Assembly (NCBI GenBank): GCA_031177985.1
Contig: JAPSJW010000001.1
Span: forward strand, 62,001 to 126,000
Source: Microbacteriaceae bacterium
GTDB lineage: Bacteria > Actinomycetota > Actinomycetes > Actinomycetales > Microbacteriaceae
Length of the DNA: 64,000 bases
Reading direction: 5' to 3'
The position numbers and the translations under genes were made by a program. The notes below the pieces were generated by a model, which saw nothing but the letters and a program-made list of their open reading frames with translations, was not told where the DNA came from and did no database searches. Shown one piece after another: positions 25,342 to 33,191 of the stretch. Position 1 is the stretch's first letter. Each line of letters begins with the position of its first letter.

Positions 25342-25377
25342 GTCCGCCTCCTTTGGCTCGTTCTCACGCAAGTCGTT

Positions 25378-25391
25378 TTTGATCGTTCAAA
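25378..25391. promoter_or_regulatory. LacI operator (TTTGATCGTTCAAA)
   Basis: A 14-base palindrome with one mismatched pair, CG-centred as LacI sites are. It lies 37 bases upstream of the LacI start and downstream of TTGACA (complement of 25427-25432) with -10 CATCCT (complement of 25403-25408), where bound repressor would block transcription. Confidence 0.75.
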
Positions 25392-25442
25392 TCCGCGGTT
25401 TCAGGATGACACGGCGCGAGTGAGGGTGTCAATCCGGCCGAC

Positions 25443-26222
25443 TCAGGCCGGCGCGTAGATCACGATCCAGTGGTCGCGCTCGTCGTCGTGAAGCATCTCG
25501 CTCTGAAACGTCAGCCATCCGCGGCTCGGGTGCCGCACCCGCTTCACCGCCGAGCGCCGCTCCGCCACCTCGCCCTCGGCCCAGAGGCCCCGAAAGGCGG
25601 AACTCGTCGCGGTCAACTCGTCGCGCAGCGCGCCCAGTCGAGGGTCGTCGGGATAGCGGCCGAGGGCCGACCGCAGCTCCGCGGTCGCCCATCGCGCGTA
25701 GCGAGCGGCACCCTCCGATCCGAGCGCGGCGCGGGCGCCCGGCGCGAAGCCCTGATGCACGATGCTCCTGCCCCAGCGGCTCGCGACAGGGAGCGGTCCG
25801 AGAAGGTCCGCCGCGGCGGCGTTGCGGGCGAGCAGGTCGAGGCGACCGTCGTGCACGGTGACGGGGACGGAGTCGTCGAGGCCCTCGAGCATCCTCAGCA
25901 GTCCGGGACGGATCTCGCCTCCTGGAGCCGCGGGCTCCGGCGGAAGCTCTCCTGCAAGGCGGAAGAGATGACCGGCCTCGGCCGACGAGAGTCCGAGCGC
26001 TCGGGTCAGTGCGCCCAGCACCTCGCGGGAGGGACGAGGCGCCCTCCCCTGCTCCAGCCGGATGTAGTACTCGATCGAGATGCCGGCCGCCTCCGCGAGC
26101 TCCTGGCGCCGCAGACCCGGCACCTGCCGTCGCGACGACCCGGCCGCGCGCGCCTGCACGGGTACCGCGTTCCGCCGCTCGCGGAGGTACGCCGCGAAGT
26201 TCGTCCTGATCCCTGCCGTCAT
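25443..26222 (-). CDS. XRE-family regulator with MmyB-like ligand domain
   Basis: 259 residues. The N-terminal helix-turn-helix (VPGLRRQELAEAAGISIEYYIRLEQGRAPRPS, about 33-64) is followed by the MmyB-like PAS-type domain (LDLLARNAAAADLLG, ARWATAELRSALGRYPDDPRL, FRGLWAEGEVAERRSAVKRVRHPSRGWLTF). Such proteins bind fatty-acid-like or other lipophilic ligands. It is divergent from an SDR dehydrogenase, a very common pairing in which the regulator controls the enzyme. CAGACT ends seven bases before the ATG, possibly leaderless. Confidence 0.9.
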   Translation of the reverse strand: MTAGIRTNFAAYLRERRNAVPVQARAAGSSRRQVPGLRRQELAEAAGISIEYYIRLEQGRAPRPSREVLGALTRALGLSSAEAGHLFRLAGELPPEPAAPGGEIRPGLLRMLEGLDDSVPVTVHDGRLDLLARNAAAADLLGPLPVASRWGRSIVHQGFAPGARAALGSEGAARYARWATAELRSALGRYPDDPRLGALRDELTATSSAFRGLWAEGEVAERRSAVKRVRHPSRGWLTFQSEMLHDDERDHWIVIYAPA

Positions 26223-26360
26223 GCGGCCCAGTCTGAGTGCACGACCTGGGGAGTGGCCCTGCCGCTACCACCCGTGACCGGGTCTCCCGGCAATGGCTCG
26301 CACGACGGACGCTGGGGGAGGGCGCGAAGCGCGCACCGTCCGGAACGACAGGAGGGCCTC

Positions 26361-27116
26361 ATGGCCGACGACCGCATCGCACTCATCACCGGAGCCAATC
26401 AGGGGCTCGGCAGGCAGGTCGCGACCGAGCTCGCACGCGACGGCGTCCAGGTCTTCCTCGGATCGCGGGACCTCGGCCGCGGGGAGGCCGCGGCGCAGGA
26501 GATCGGCGGCCCCGTGACCGCCGTGCAGCTCGAGGTGACGGATCCGGTCTCGATCGCTGCGGCGGCGCGGCGTATCCGCGAGGAGCGCGGTCGTCTCGAC
26601 CTCCTGGTCAACAACGCGGCGATCGCGACCACCCGCACCGACCTCGCGGACAGCACCGAACTGCGCCGGCTGTCGCGAGCGAGCGTCGTCGACCTCGATG
26701 AGGTGCGGGCGGTCTGGAACGTCAACGTGTTCGGCGCGCTGGCCGTCTACCAGGGGATGCTGCCGCTGCTGCGCGAGTCGGCGAGCGCCAGGATCGTCAA
26801 TGTCACGAGCGCGCTCGGATCGCTCACGCTCGCCGCCGATCCGGCCGTTCCGTTCCACGCGGCGTTCGAGCCGGTGTACGCGGGATCGAAGGCGGCGCTG
26901 CACGCGGTCACCCTCGCGATGATGATCGAGCTGGAGGGAACGGACATCAAGGTCAACCTCGTCTCGCCGGGCTTCGCGAACACCGCCCTCGTCAATTTTG
27001 AGGGCCCGGAGACGGTGGAGGTGGCCGCACGCGAGATCGTGCGCGTCGCTCGGCTCGATGCCGACGGGCCCGCCGGCACCTTCACCACCTGGGAGGGCGC
27101 GCCGCTCCCCTGGTGA
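26361..27116 (+). CDS. SDR-family NAD(P)-dependent oxidoreductase
   Basis: 251 residues, classical SDR: ITGANQGLGRQVA cofactor loop, LLVNNAAIA, Ser in NVTSALGSLT and catalytic YAGSKAALHA, then VSPGFANTALV. Substrate unknown. ACAGGAGGG precedes ATG 26361. It is divergent from the XRE/MmyB-type regulator that presumably controls it. Confidence 0.92.
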   Translation: MADDRIALITGANQGLGRQVATELARDGVQVFLGSRDLGRGEAAAQEIGGPVTAVQLEVTDPVSIAAAARRIREERGRLDLLVNNAAIATTRTDLADSTELRRLSRASVVDLDEVRAVWNVNVFGALAVYQGMLPLLRESASARIVNVTSALGSLTLAADPAVPFHAAFEPVYAGSKAALHAVTLAMMIELEGTDIKVNLVSPGFANTALVNFEGPETVEVAAREIVRVARLDADGPAGTFTTWEGAPLPW

Positions 27117-27154
27117 CTGCGACGTTTCTGGACGTTCGGGGCGCTCCCCATCGA

Positions 27155-27168
27155 TTTGATCGATCAAA
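27155..27168. promoter_or_regulatory. LacI operator (TTTGATCGATCAAA), perfect palindrome
   Basis: A perfect 14-base palindrome that differs at one base from the site upstream of the second LacI gene (25378). It is 52 bases before the debranching-type gene and overlaps the expected promoter; TAGCGT (27175-27180) is a candidate -10. It ties this gene to the LacI/ABC operon on the opposite strand. Confidence 0.78.
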
Positions 27169-27220
27169 CCCGGCTAGCGTAGAAACGGACCACCGCCCTC
27201 GACGAGGAGATCGCCCCCGC

Positions 27221-29257
27221 ATGACCACGCCCCGCCAACCGCTCCTGCACGCCGAGGCCGTTGTGCTGCGCGCTCCGAGCCAGAGCTGGTCGGCGACCGA
27301 CGGCATGATCGGCGCGGGGCCCATCCACGGGCACTATTTCTCCGACGTCCGGGTCGTGCGCGGGCTCGAAGTGCGTGTCGCGGGCGAGACGCCCGAGCAC
27401 ATCGCGACGCAGCAGCCGTCGGCGAGCGAGGCGGTCTTCGTCTCGCTGCTGCGCGCCATCGACGACGCCGAGGCCGACCCGGGCGTGCGCGGGGAGCTCT
27501 CCCGCACCTCGACCGTGCGCGGCGTCGAGGAGGAGTTCCACATCCGCTCGCGGCTCGGCGAGACGATCGAGACGACGGTCGAGCTGCGGATACTGCCCGA
27601 CCTCTGCGGGATGGACCACGTCAAGGCCGGGCTCGGCGCCGAATCCGCCCCTGCGGTGTCGACGACTGGGACCACGGCTGCATGGGGCGACGGCACCGTC
27701 TCGGCGCGACTCGACCTCCCCGGCGCGGAGCTGACGCTCGAGGGCGACGCGATCGTCGCCCGGTGGCAGGTGACCGTGCCCGCCGAAGGTGAGACCTCCG
27801 TCGGCTGGTCGCTCGCGGTGACCGATGCGTCGGCGGTCGTCGCCGGGGTCGAGGGCGACCTGCCGTGGACCGTGCCAGCGGTGACCAGCGGCGACGAGCG
27901 GCTCACGCGCTGGCTCGCCCAGGCCCTCGACGACCTCGACGCCCTGCGGCTGACCACCACGCGCGAGCCGTCGCTGCAGTTCCTCGCCGCAGGAGCCCCC
28001 TGGTTCTTCACCCTCTTCGGGCGCGACTCGCTGTGGGCCGCGCGCTTCCTGCTGCCGCTCGGCACCCGCATCGCCGCAGACACCCTCCGCGTGCTCGCCG
28101 GGCTGCAGGGCGCGGAGAGCGTCGCCGCGACCGCCGAGCAGCCCGGCAAGATCATGCACGAGCTGCGCCGCGGCGCCCTCGAGATCCCGGGCGAGAGCAT
28201 CTCCCTGCCGCCGCTCTACTACGGCACCGTCGACGCGACCGCGCTCTGGGTGTGCCTGCTGCACGACGCCTGGCGCTGGGGCATGCCCGAGAACGAGGTG
28301 CGCGAGCTCGCCCCGCACCTCGTGCGCGCGCTCGAGTGGATGCGCGACTCCGGCGACTCCGACGGCGACGGCCTGCTCGAGTACGTCGACGAGACGGGCC
28401 ATGGCCTCTCGAACCAGGGCTGGAAGGACTCCGGCGACAGCGTGCAGTGGCGCGACGGGTCCCTCGCCGACGGGCCGATCGCGCTCGTGGAGGTGCAGGC
28501 CTACGCCTACGAGGCAGCCACCCACGGCGCCGACCTGCTCGACGCGCTGGGTCTCGACGGCGGCGACGGATGGCGGGCCTGGGCCGCGCGCCTCAAGCAG
28601 CGGTTCGACGAGTCCTTCTGGATCGACGACCCCGACGGCGCCTACCCGGCGATCGCTCTCGACGCGACGAAGCGTCCCGTCGACACGGTGACGAGCAACC
28701 TCGGCCACCTGCTCGGCACCGGGCTGCTCGACGTGCGCCAGTCCGCGCTCGTCGCCCGCCGGCTGGGCAGCCCGCAGCTCGACTCCGGCTTCGGCCTGCG
28801 CACGATGTCGACCGACAGCACGGGCTACTGGCCGCTCAGCTACCACGGCGGCTCGGTCTGGACGCACGACACCGCGATCGCGATCCTCGGCCTCGCCCGC
28901 GAGGGGCACCGTGACACCGCGACGGCGCTGACCCGCGGGCTGCTGGCCGCGGCATCCGCCTTCGACTACCGGATGCCCGAGCTGCACTCCGGCGACAGCG
29001 CCGCGGAGTCGACGCGCCCGGTTCCCTACCCGGCGGCCTGCCGTCCGCAGGCCTGGTCGGCCGCAGCGGCTGTCGCCGTGCTCACGAGCGTGCTCGGACT
29101 CGAACCGCAGGGCGACGCCCTGTCGCTGTCGCCGACGGATGCGGTGGGCGCGATCGACGTCGACGGTCTGCGCCTCGGCGATGCGACGGTGTCGGTGTCG
29201 GTCGGCGGCGACGGCTCGGTGCTGCGCGCGTCGGGCGCCCCCATCGAGGTGCGATGA
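27221..29257 (+). CDS. Glycogen-debranching-type enzyme (amylo-alpha-1,6-glucosidase family)
   Basis: 678 residues. The N-terminal domain (HGHYFSDVRVVRGLEVRV) is the glycogen-debranching N-terminal beta-domain; the C-terminal (alpha/alpha)6 barrel shows PWFFTLFGRDSLWAARFLLPLG, GKIMHELRRG, LYYGTVDATALWVCLLHDAWRWG, GLSNQGWKDSGDSVQWRDG and SYHGGSVWTHDTAIAI. These are hallmark segments of GH15/GH133-like barrels. GAGGAG precedes ATG 27221. The operator just upstream matches that of the neighbouring LacI/ABC importer, so it likely processes the imported oligosaccharide in the cytoplasm. Confidence 0.87.
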   Translation: MTTPRQPLLHAEAVVLRAPSQSWSATDGMIGAGPIHGHYFSDVRVVRGLEVRVAGETPEHIATQQPSASEAVFVSLLRAIDDAEADPGVRGELSRTSTVRGVEEEFHIRSRLGETIETTVELRILPDLCGMDHVKAGLGAESAPAVSTTGTTAAWGDGTVSARLDLPGAELTLEGDAIVARWQVTVPAEGETSVGWSLAVTDASAVVAGVEGDLPWTVPAVTSGDERLTRWLAQALDDLDALRLTTTREPSLQFLAAGAPWFFTLFGRDSLWAARFLLPLGTRIAADTLRVLAGLQGAESVAATAEQPGKIMHELRRGALEIPGESISLPPLYYGTVDATALWVCLLHDAWRWGMPENEVRELAPHLVRALEWMRDSGDSDGDGLLEYVDETGHGLSNQGWKDSGDSVQWRDGSLADGPIALVEVQAYAYEAATHGADLLDALGLDGGDGWRAWAARLKQRFDESFWIDDPDGAYPAIALDATKRPVDTVTSNLGHLLGTGLLDVRQSALVARRLGSPQLDSGFGLRTMSTDSTGYWPLSYHGGSVWTHDTAIAILGLAREGHRDTATALTRGLLAAASAFDYRMPELHSGDSAAESTRPVPYPAACRPQAWSAAAAVAVLTSVLGLEPQGDALSLSPTDAVGAIDVDGLRLGDATVSVSVGGDGSVLRASGAPIEVR

Positions 29258-29287
29258 CGCTCGCCGCCTTCCGCCTAGGCTGACCCG

Positions 29288-29746
29288 GTGCCCATCGCCT
29301 ACCACCGCGCTGCCGCGCGCGATCTTGCCCCCGAGACGCTGTATCGCATCCTCTGGCTGCGCGTGCGCGTCTTCATCCTCGAGCAGCAGTCCGCCTATGA
29401 GGACGTCGACGGACGCGACATCGAGCCCGGCGCCGAGCTGCTCTGGGCCGAGGAGGACGGCGACGTGCTCGCGACGGCGCGGGTGCTGCGCGAGCCGGGT
29501 GCGCTGCGGATCGGCCGGGTCGCGACCGCGGAGCAGGCCCGCTCGCGCGGTGTCGCCTCCGAGCTCATGAGACGGGCGGTCGCCCGCTGCGAGGAGCTCG
29601 ACCCGTCCGCTCCGATCCTGCTGGGGGCGCAGTCGCACCTCGCGCCCTGGTACGCGCGCTTCGGCTTCGAGGTCGACGGCGACGGGTACGACGAGGACGG
29701 CATTCCGCACCTGCCGATGCGCAGGGCGCCGAGCCCCGCGCCGTAG
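29288..29746 (+). CDS. ElaA-like GNAT acetyltransferase
   Basis: 152 residues matching the ElaA group: LAPETLYRILWLRVRVFILEQQSAYEDVDGRDIE, IGRVATAEQARSRGVASELMRRAV (acetyl-CoA loop) and LGAQSHLAPWYARFGFEVDGDGYDEDGIPHLPM. Function of ElaA is unknown. GTG 29288 lies six bases after TAGGCT (29276-29281), pointing to a leaderless transcript. Confidence 0.92.
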   Translation: MPIAYHRAAARDLAPETLYRILWLRVRVFILEQQSAYEDVDGRDIEPGAELLWAEEDGDVLATARVLREPGALRIGRVATAEQARSRGVASELMRRAVARCEELDPSAPILLGAQSHLAPWYARFGFEVDGDGYDEDGIPHLPMRRAPSPAP

Positions 29747-29756
29747 ACTCCCGCGC

Positions 29757-30332
29757 ATGCCCGCGTCGCCCACCGAGTGCCTCGTGTCCGTCGACCTGGA
29801 GACCGCCGGGCCGGTGCCCGGGCGGTACTCGATGCTCTCGCTCGGCGCCTGCCTGGTCGACGACCCCACGACGACGTTCTACGTCGAGCTGAAGCCGCTG
29901 GTCGAGGACGCCGTGCCCGCCGCGCTGGAGGTGAGCGGTCTGTCGATGGGGGAGCTCGCGAGAACCGGGGCCGAGCCGGCTGCGGCCATGCGGTCGTTCG
30001 CGGACTGGGTCGCCGCATCCGTCCCTCCCGGGCAGCGACCGGTGTTCGTGGGATTCAACGCGTCGTTCGACTGGATGTTCGCCGCCGAGTACTTCGACCG
30101 CTTCGGAATCGAGAACCCCTTCGGGCACTCCGCGCTCGATATCAAGGCCTATCGGATGGGGCAGTCGGGCTCGAGCTGGGCGGAGACGAGCATGGAGCAC
30201 CTGTCCGCCCTCTTCCTCGGGGGCCGCCCGCTCTCCCATAATGCTCTCGACGACGCGCGTGACCAGGCCGAGCTCTTCCGCGCGATCCGCGACGAGGGAA
30301 GGCGCAGGTATGAGGGACGAGGACACGACTGA
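29757..30332 (+). CDS. DEDDh 3'-5' exonuclease domain protein
   Basis: 191 residues, a stand-alone DnaQ/RNase T-like fold. Metal ligands visible: Asp13 and Glu15 (SVDLETAG), Asp105 (FNASFDWMF), His161 and Asp166 (HNALDDARDQ). Lacks helicase or polymerase domains, so it could trim DNA or RNA 3' ends. TAGACT (29744-29749) ends seven bases before ATG 29757, suggesting leaderless expression. The last 23 bases overlap the next gene, a putative nucleotidyltransferase-fold protein, implying joint function. Confidence 0.88.
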   Translation: MPASPTECLVSVDLETAGPVPGRYSMLSLGACLVDDPTTTFYVELKPLVEDAVPAALEVSGLSMGELARTGAEPAAAMRSFADWVAASVPPGQRPVFVGFNASFDWMFAAEYFDRFGIENPFGHSALDIKAYRMGQSGSSWAETSMEHLSALFLGGRPLSHNALDDARDQAELFRAIRDEGRRRYEGRGHD

Positions 30333-31617
30333 AGGTCTCCGCCGCCTGATCGAGTCGGCCACCCGGCTCGGCATCGAACTCGACGAGGCTGAGACGCTCG
30401 CCTGGCTCACGGCGGTCGCGGCGACCGTCGACGGCGAGGACTGGGTCGTGGATGCCGAGAACGGCACCTTCGGCCATCGAGTGCAGATGCTCGACTTCAG
30501 TCCGCGCGACCTCGCTCGCTTCCGCGCGATCGGGCGCATCGTCGAGGTGACCGGACCCGAGGGCATCGCCGAGAGCGCGCTCGCCCTCTCCGGCTCGGCC
30601 GCCCAGTCGAAGATCCAGACCTTCCCCGGCGACGCCGACTACTTCCAGCGCCTCAACCTCCGCGCCGACACTCGCGAGGAGGCCTGCCTCCTCCTGGCGG
30701 CGCTGCTGCGGGAGAAGGTTCTCGGGTTCGCCCGAGGCACCAACTTCCAGTTCCTCGAGGCGAAGCTCGGCTCGTCGCCGTCGGGCGTGCCGCTGACCTG
30801 GAAGCTGTCCGACGTCGAGGCCGGAGTGCTCGCCCACGGCGACGGCACGGTGCGCTGGGAGGACGCGGCCCGCAACCCCGGCTGGGTCAAGCTCGACTGG
30901 GTCGTCGCCGACCCGGAGCGGCACCAGCTCTCGAACGCGAGCAACGTCGTCGACGTCACCTGGGAGGCGCCGGACGGTTCCATCGTGCCGCTCGACGGCT
31001 ACCTCGATGCCTACTTCCAGGAGGTCTACCTCGACGCCGATGCCGTGCCCACCTTCGCCAAGGTCGTGCGGCACGTCACGGACGACGCGCTCGACGAGTA
31101 CGTCGAGAAGCTCGAGGGGGAGGTGCGCAAGTACCTCACGAAGCAGCTCAACTACGGCAAGGCGGCGAAGCGGATGTACAACGTCTTCCGCCTGTCCGGG
31201 CGCCACCTCGACGCGGCGTACGTGCGTTCCCTCTTCGACGAGCCGACGACGATCCTCTATCAGGTGTGGTCGCTGATCTCGACGCTGGACAACGCGACGC
31301 AACCGGGCAGCGCCATCCCCATGGAGGAGGTGCGAGCCCAGGCGGATGCCCTCGTGCTCGATGTCGTGCGCGCTCTCGACGGTGCAGAGGAGGCGGAGAT
31401 CGTGGCGGCGCTGCTGCACCTGCGGCAGACCCTCGAGTCGCAGACGACGGGTGAGGAGCGGACCGGTGACGTCAGCGCGGCGCAGGCGCGGGTCGTGAAC
31501 GTCGTCAACACGTTCTTCCGGGACAAGCTGACCGGGGTGCCGAGCATCCGCGACTACATCGAGCGCCTGCAGGCGACCGTCGAGGACTCCGAAGCGTCGT
31601 CCCTCAGCGCGAGCTGA
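30310..31617 (+). CDS. Unknown protein with nucleotidyltransferase-fold signature
   Basis: 435 residues, no family recognised with confidence. Residues 92-113 fit the polymerase-beta-type nucleotidyltransferase pattern hG[GS]x(9-13)DhDh: Gly95-Ser96, eleven residues, then Asp108-Ala-Asp110 in FPGDADYF. A third acidic candidate is Asp196 (WVKLDWVV). The rest is largely helical, with EEYVEKLEGEVRKYLTKQL-like heptads around 280-300. The combination with an overlapping DEDDh exonuclease suggests a paired add/trim activity on nucleic acid ends, which is inference. ATG 30310 is preceded by GGAAGG. The 3' end overlaps the convergent flavoprotein gene by 14 bases. Confidence 0.65.
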   Translation: MRDEDTTEGLRRLIESATRLGIELDEAETLAWLTAVAATVDGEDWVVDAENGTFGHRVQMLDFSPRDLARFRAIGRIVEVTGPEGIAESALALSGSAAQSKIQTFPGDADYFQRLNLRADTREEACLLLAALLREKVLGFARGTNFQFLEAKLGSSPSGVPLTWKLSDVEAGVLAHGDGTVRWEDAARNPGWVKLDWVVADPERHQLSNASNVVDVTWEAPDGSIVPLDGYLDAYFQEVYLDADAVPTFAKVVRHVTDDALDEYVEKLEGEVRKYLTKQLNYGKAAKRMYNVFRLSGRHLDAAYVRSLFDEPTTILYQVWSLISTLDNATQPGSAIPMEEVRAQADALVLDVVRALDGAEEAEIVAALLHLRQTLESQTTGEERTGDVSAAQARVVNVVNTFFRDKLTGVPSIRDYIERLQATVEDSEASSLSAS

Positions 31618-32695
31618 GCGCCGCGACGACCTGCCGCGCGATCGTGCGCCCTGCTCGGTTCGCGCCGATCGTCGACGCCTGCGGGCCGTAGCCGGCGAAG
31701 AACACACGCGGGTCGCGCCAGGAGGCGCCCTGGCCGACGACCACGCCGCCCTCCTTCTCGCGCAGTCGCAGCGGAGCGAGGTGACGCAGTTCGGGACGGA
31801 AGCCGGTCGACCAGATGATCGCGTCGGCACGCTGGAAGGTGCCGTCGGCCCAGCGCACGCCGTCTGGCTCGATCGAGGCGAACATCGGCTTCGGGTGCAG
31901 CAAGCCCCGGTCGATCGCCGACTGGATGCGACGCGTGCGCGGCACCCCCGTGCCGCTGACGATGCTCGGCAGAGCTCGGCCGGCCCTCGCGGCCTCGTCC
32001 TGAGCGGCCACCGCCGACTGGCGCGCCTCGAGGTTGAGCTCACCGTCCTCGCGGAACTCGACCGGGCGCCGGCTCACCCAGGTGAGCTCGCCCGCGACGT
32101 TCTCGAGCTCGAGCAGGAAGCCGATCGCCGACGTGCCCCCGCCCACCACGATGACGCTCCGGCCGCGGAAGTCCTCGGCATCCCGGTACTCGTTGGTGTG
32201 CAGGTGCTCGCCCCGGAACGTGTTCAGCCCCGGGTACCACGGGATGAACGGAGCGCCCCAGGTGCCCGTCGCGTTCACGATCAGCCGGGTCGTGACGTTC
32301 TGCTCGCCGACGCCGTCCTCGAAGCGCACGAGGAGGTCGAGGCCCGAGTTCTCGACGCTCTTGACGGATGCCGGACGTACCACCTTGAAGCCGTAGTGCT
32401 CCTCGTAGGCGGCGTAGTACTCCGCCACGACCTTCTTGGCCGGCTGCTGGCGGTCGGCGGTGTCGAAGCTCAGGCCGAGCGCGTCGAGGCCGGGCAGGTC
32501 GTTGATGCGGTGCGCCGAACCGATCCGCAGCGCCTCCCAGCGGAACTGCCACGCACCCCCCGTGCCCGGTCCCCGATCGAGCACGACGAAGTCGTTGCCG
32601 GGGTCCAGACCGAGCCGCTTGAGGTAGTACGAGACGCTGAGTCCCGCCTGCCCGGCTCCGACGACGACGACCTGGGTGTCGGTGTCGGAAGCCAC
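31604..32695 (-). CDS. Flavin-dependent monooxygenase/oxidoreductase (CzcO-like)
   Basis: 363 residues. FAD-binding GAGQAGLSVSYYL at residues 13-25 and NADPH-type Rossmann VVGGGTSAIGFLLEL mid-protein, with GTGGAWQFRW and the ATG-like motif IIWSTGFRPELRHL. Resembles FMO/Baeyer-Villiger group B flavoproteins; the strict FxGxxxHxxxW(P/D) fingerprint is only loosely matched (FRGEHLHTNEY), so the reaction is uncertain. GTG 32695 follows TAGCGT by six bases on the minus strand (leaderless). Confidence 0.85.
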   Translation of the reverse strand: MASDTDTQVVVVGAGQAGLSVSYYLKRLGLDPGNDFVVLDRGPGTGGAWQFRWEALRIGSAHRINDLPGLDALGLSFDTADRQQPAKKVVAEYYAAYEEHYGFKVVRPASVKSVENSGLDLLVRFEDGVGEQNVTTRLIVNATGTWGAPFIPWYPGLNTFRGEHLHTNEYRDAEDFRGRSVIVVGGGTSAIGFLLELENVAGELTWVSRRPVEFREDGELNLEARQSAVAAQDEAARAGRALPSIVSGTGVPRTRRIQSAIDRGLLHPKPMFASIEPDGVRWADGTFQRADAIIWSTGFRPELRHLAPLRLREKEGGVVVGQGASWRDPRVFFAGYGPQASTIGANRAGRTIARQVVAALSSR

Positions 32696-32868
32696 CCGTC
32701 CACGCTACTCGCCGTCGCCCCGCACTCGCTCGGGATATCCTCAACGCGCTCCCAAAGGGCGACGTGTACCCCGTGCTAGACTGCGAACCGATTTTCTACA
32801 CCCATCCCAGTTCGCATATCCCGGGGATCCCCATTCGTCCCTTGGGCAGAATCACGAGGGGGTCACGC

Positions 32869-33069
32869 ATGGGGCGCGGCCGTCAAAAGGCAAAGCACAC
32901 CAAGGTGGCGCGGGAGCTGAAGTACTACAGCCCCGACACGAACTACGCCTCCCTGGAACGCGAACTCGCGACCAGCGGGCACTCGGATGCCGATCTCGAG
33001 AAGTGGGCGGACTACGCCGCCTCCTCCGACGACAGCTTCGACGCCGAGGACGAGACCAAGACCGCCTAG
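32869..33069 (+). CDS. DUF3073 family protein
   Basis: 66 residues, MGRGRQKAKHTKVARELKYYSP start and acidic C-terminus, the highly conserved actinobacterial DUF3073. Function unknown; the basic N-terminus suggests RNA or ribosome association. GAGGGGG precedes ATG 32869. A -10 TAGACT (32775-32780) leaves a leader of about 85 bases, unusually long for this window. A strong terminator follows. Confidence 0.93.
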   Translation: MGRGRQKAKHTKVARELKYYSPDTNYASLERELATSGHSDADLEKWADYAASSDDSFDAEDETKTA

Positions 33070-33147
33070 GTTCTTCTCCGACCTCGCGCAGCTGCTGAGG
33101 CGCATCGCCGACGCCCGCGCGCGGTCGAGTCCAGTGCAGAGACGAGA

Positions 33148-33178
33148 AAAGCGGCCGCCCCGATCGGGCGGCCGCTTT
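33148..33178. terminator. Bidirectional intrinsic terminator
   Basis: Perfect 13-base arms (33148-33160 and 33166-33178; GC-rich core flanked by AAA/TTT) around a 5-base loop. It lies between DUF3073 and the convergent proline-rich protein gene and serves both strands. Confidence 0.9.
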
Positions 33179-33191
33179 CGTCATCCGGGAA

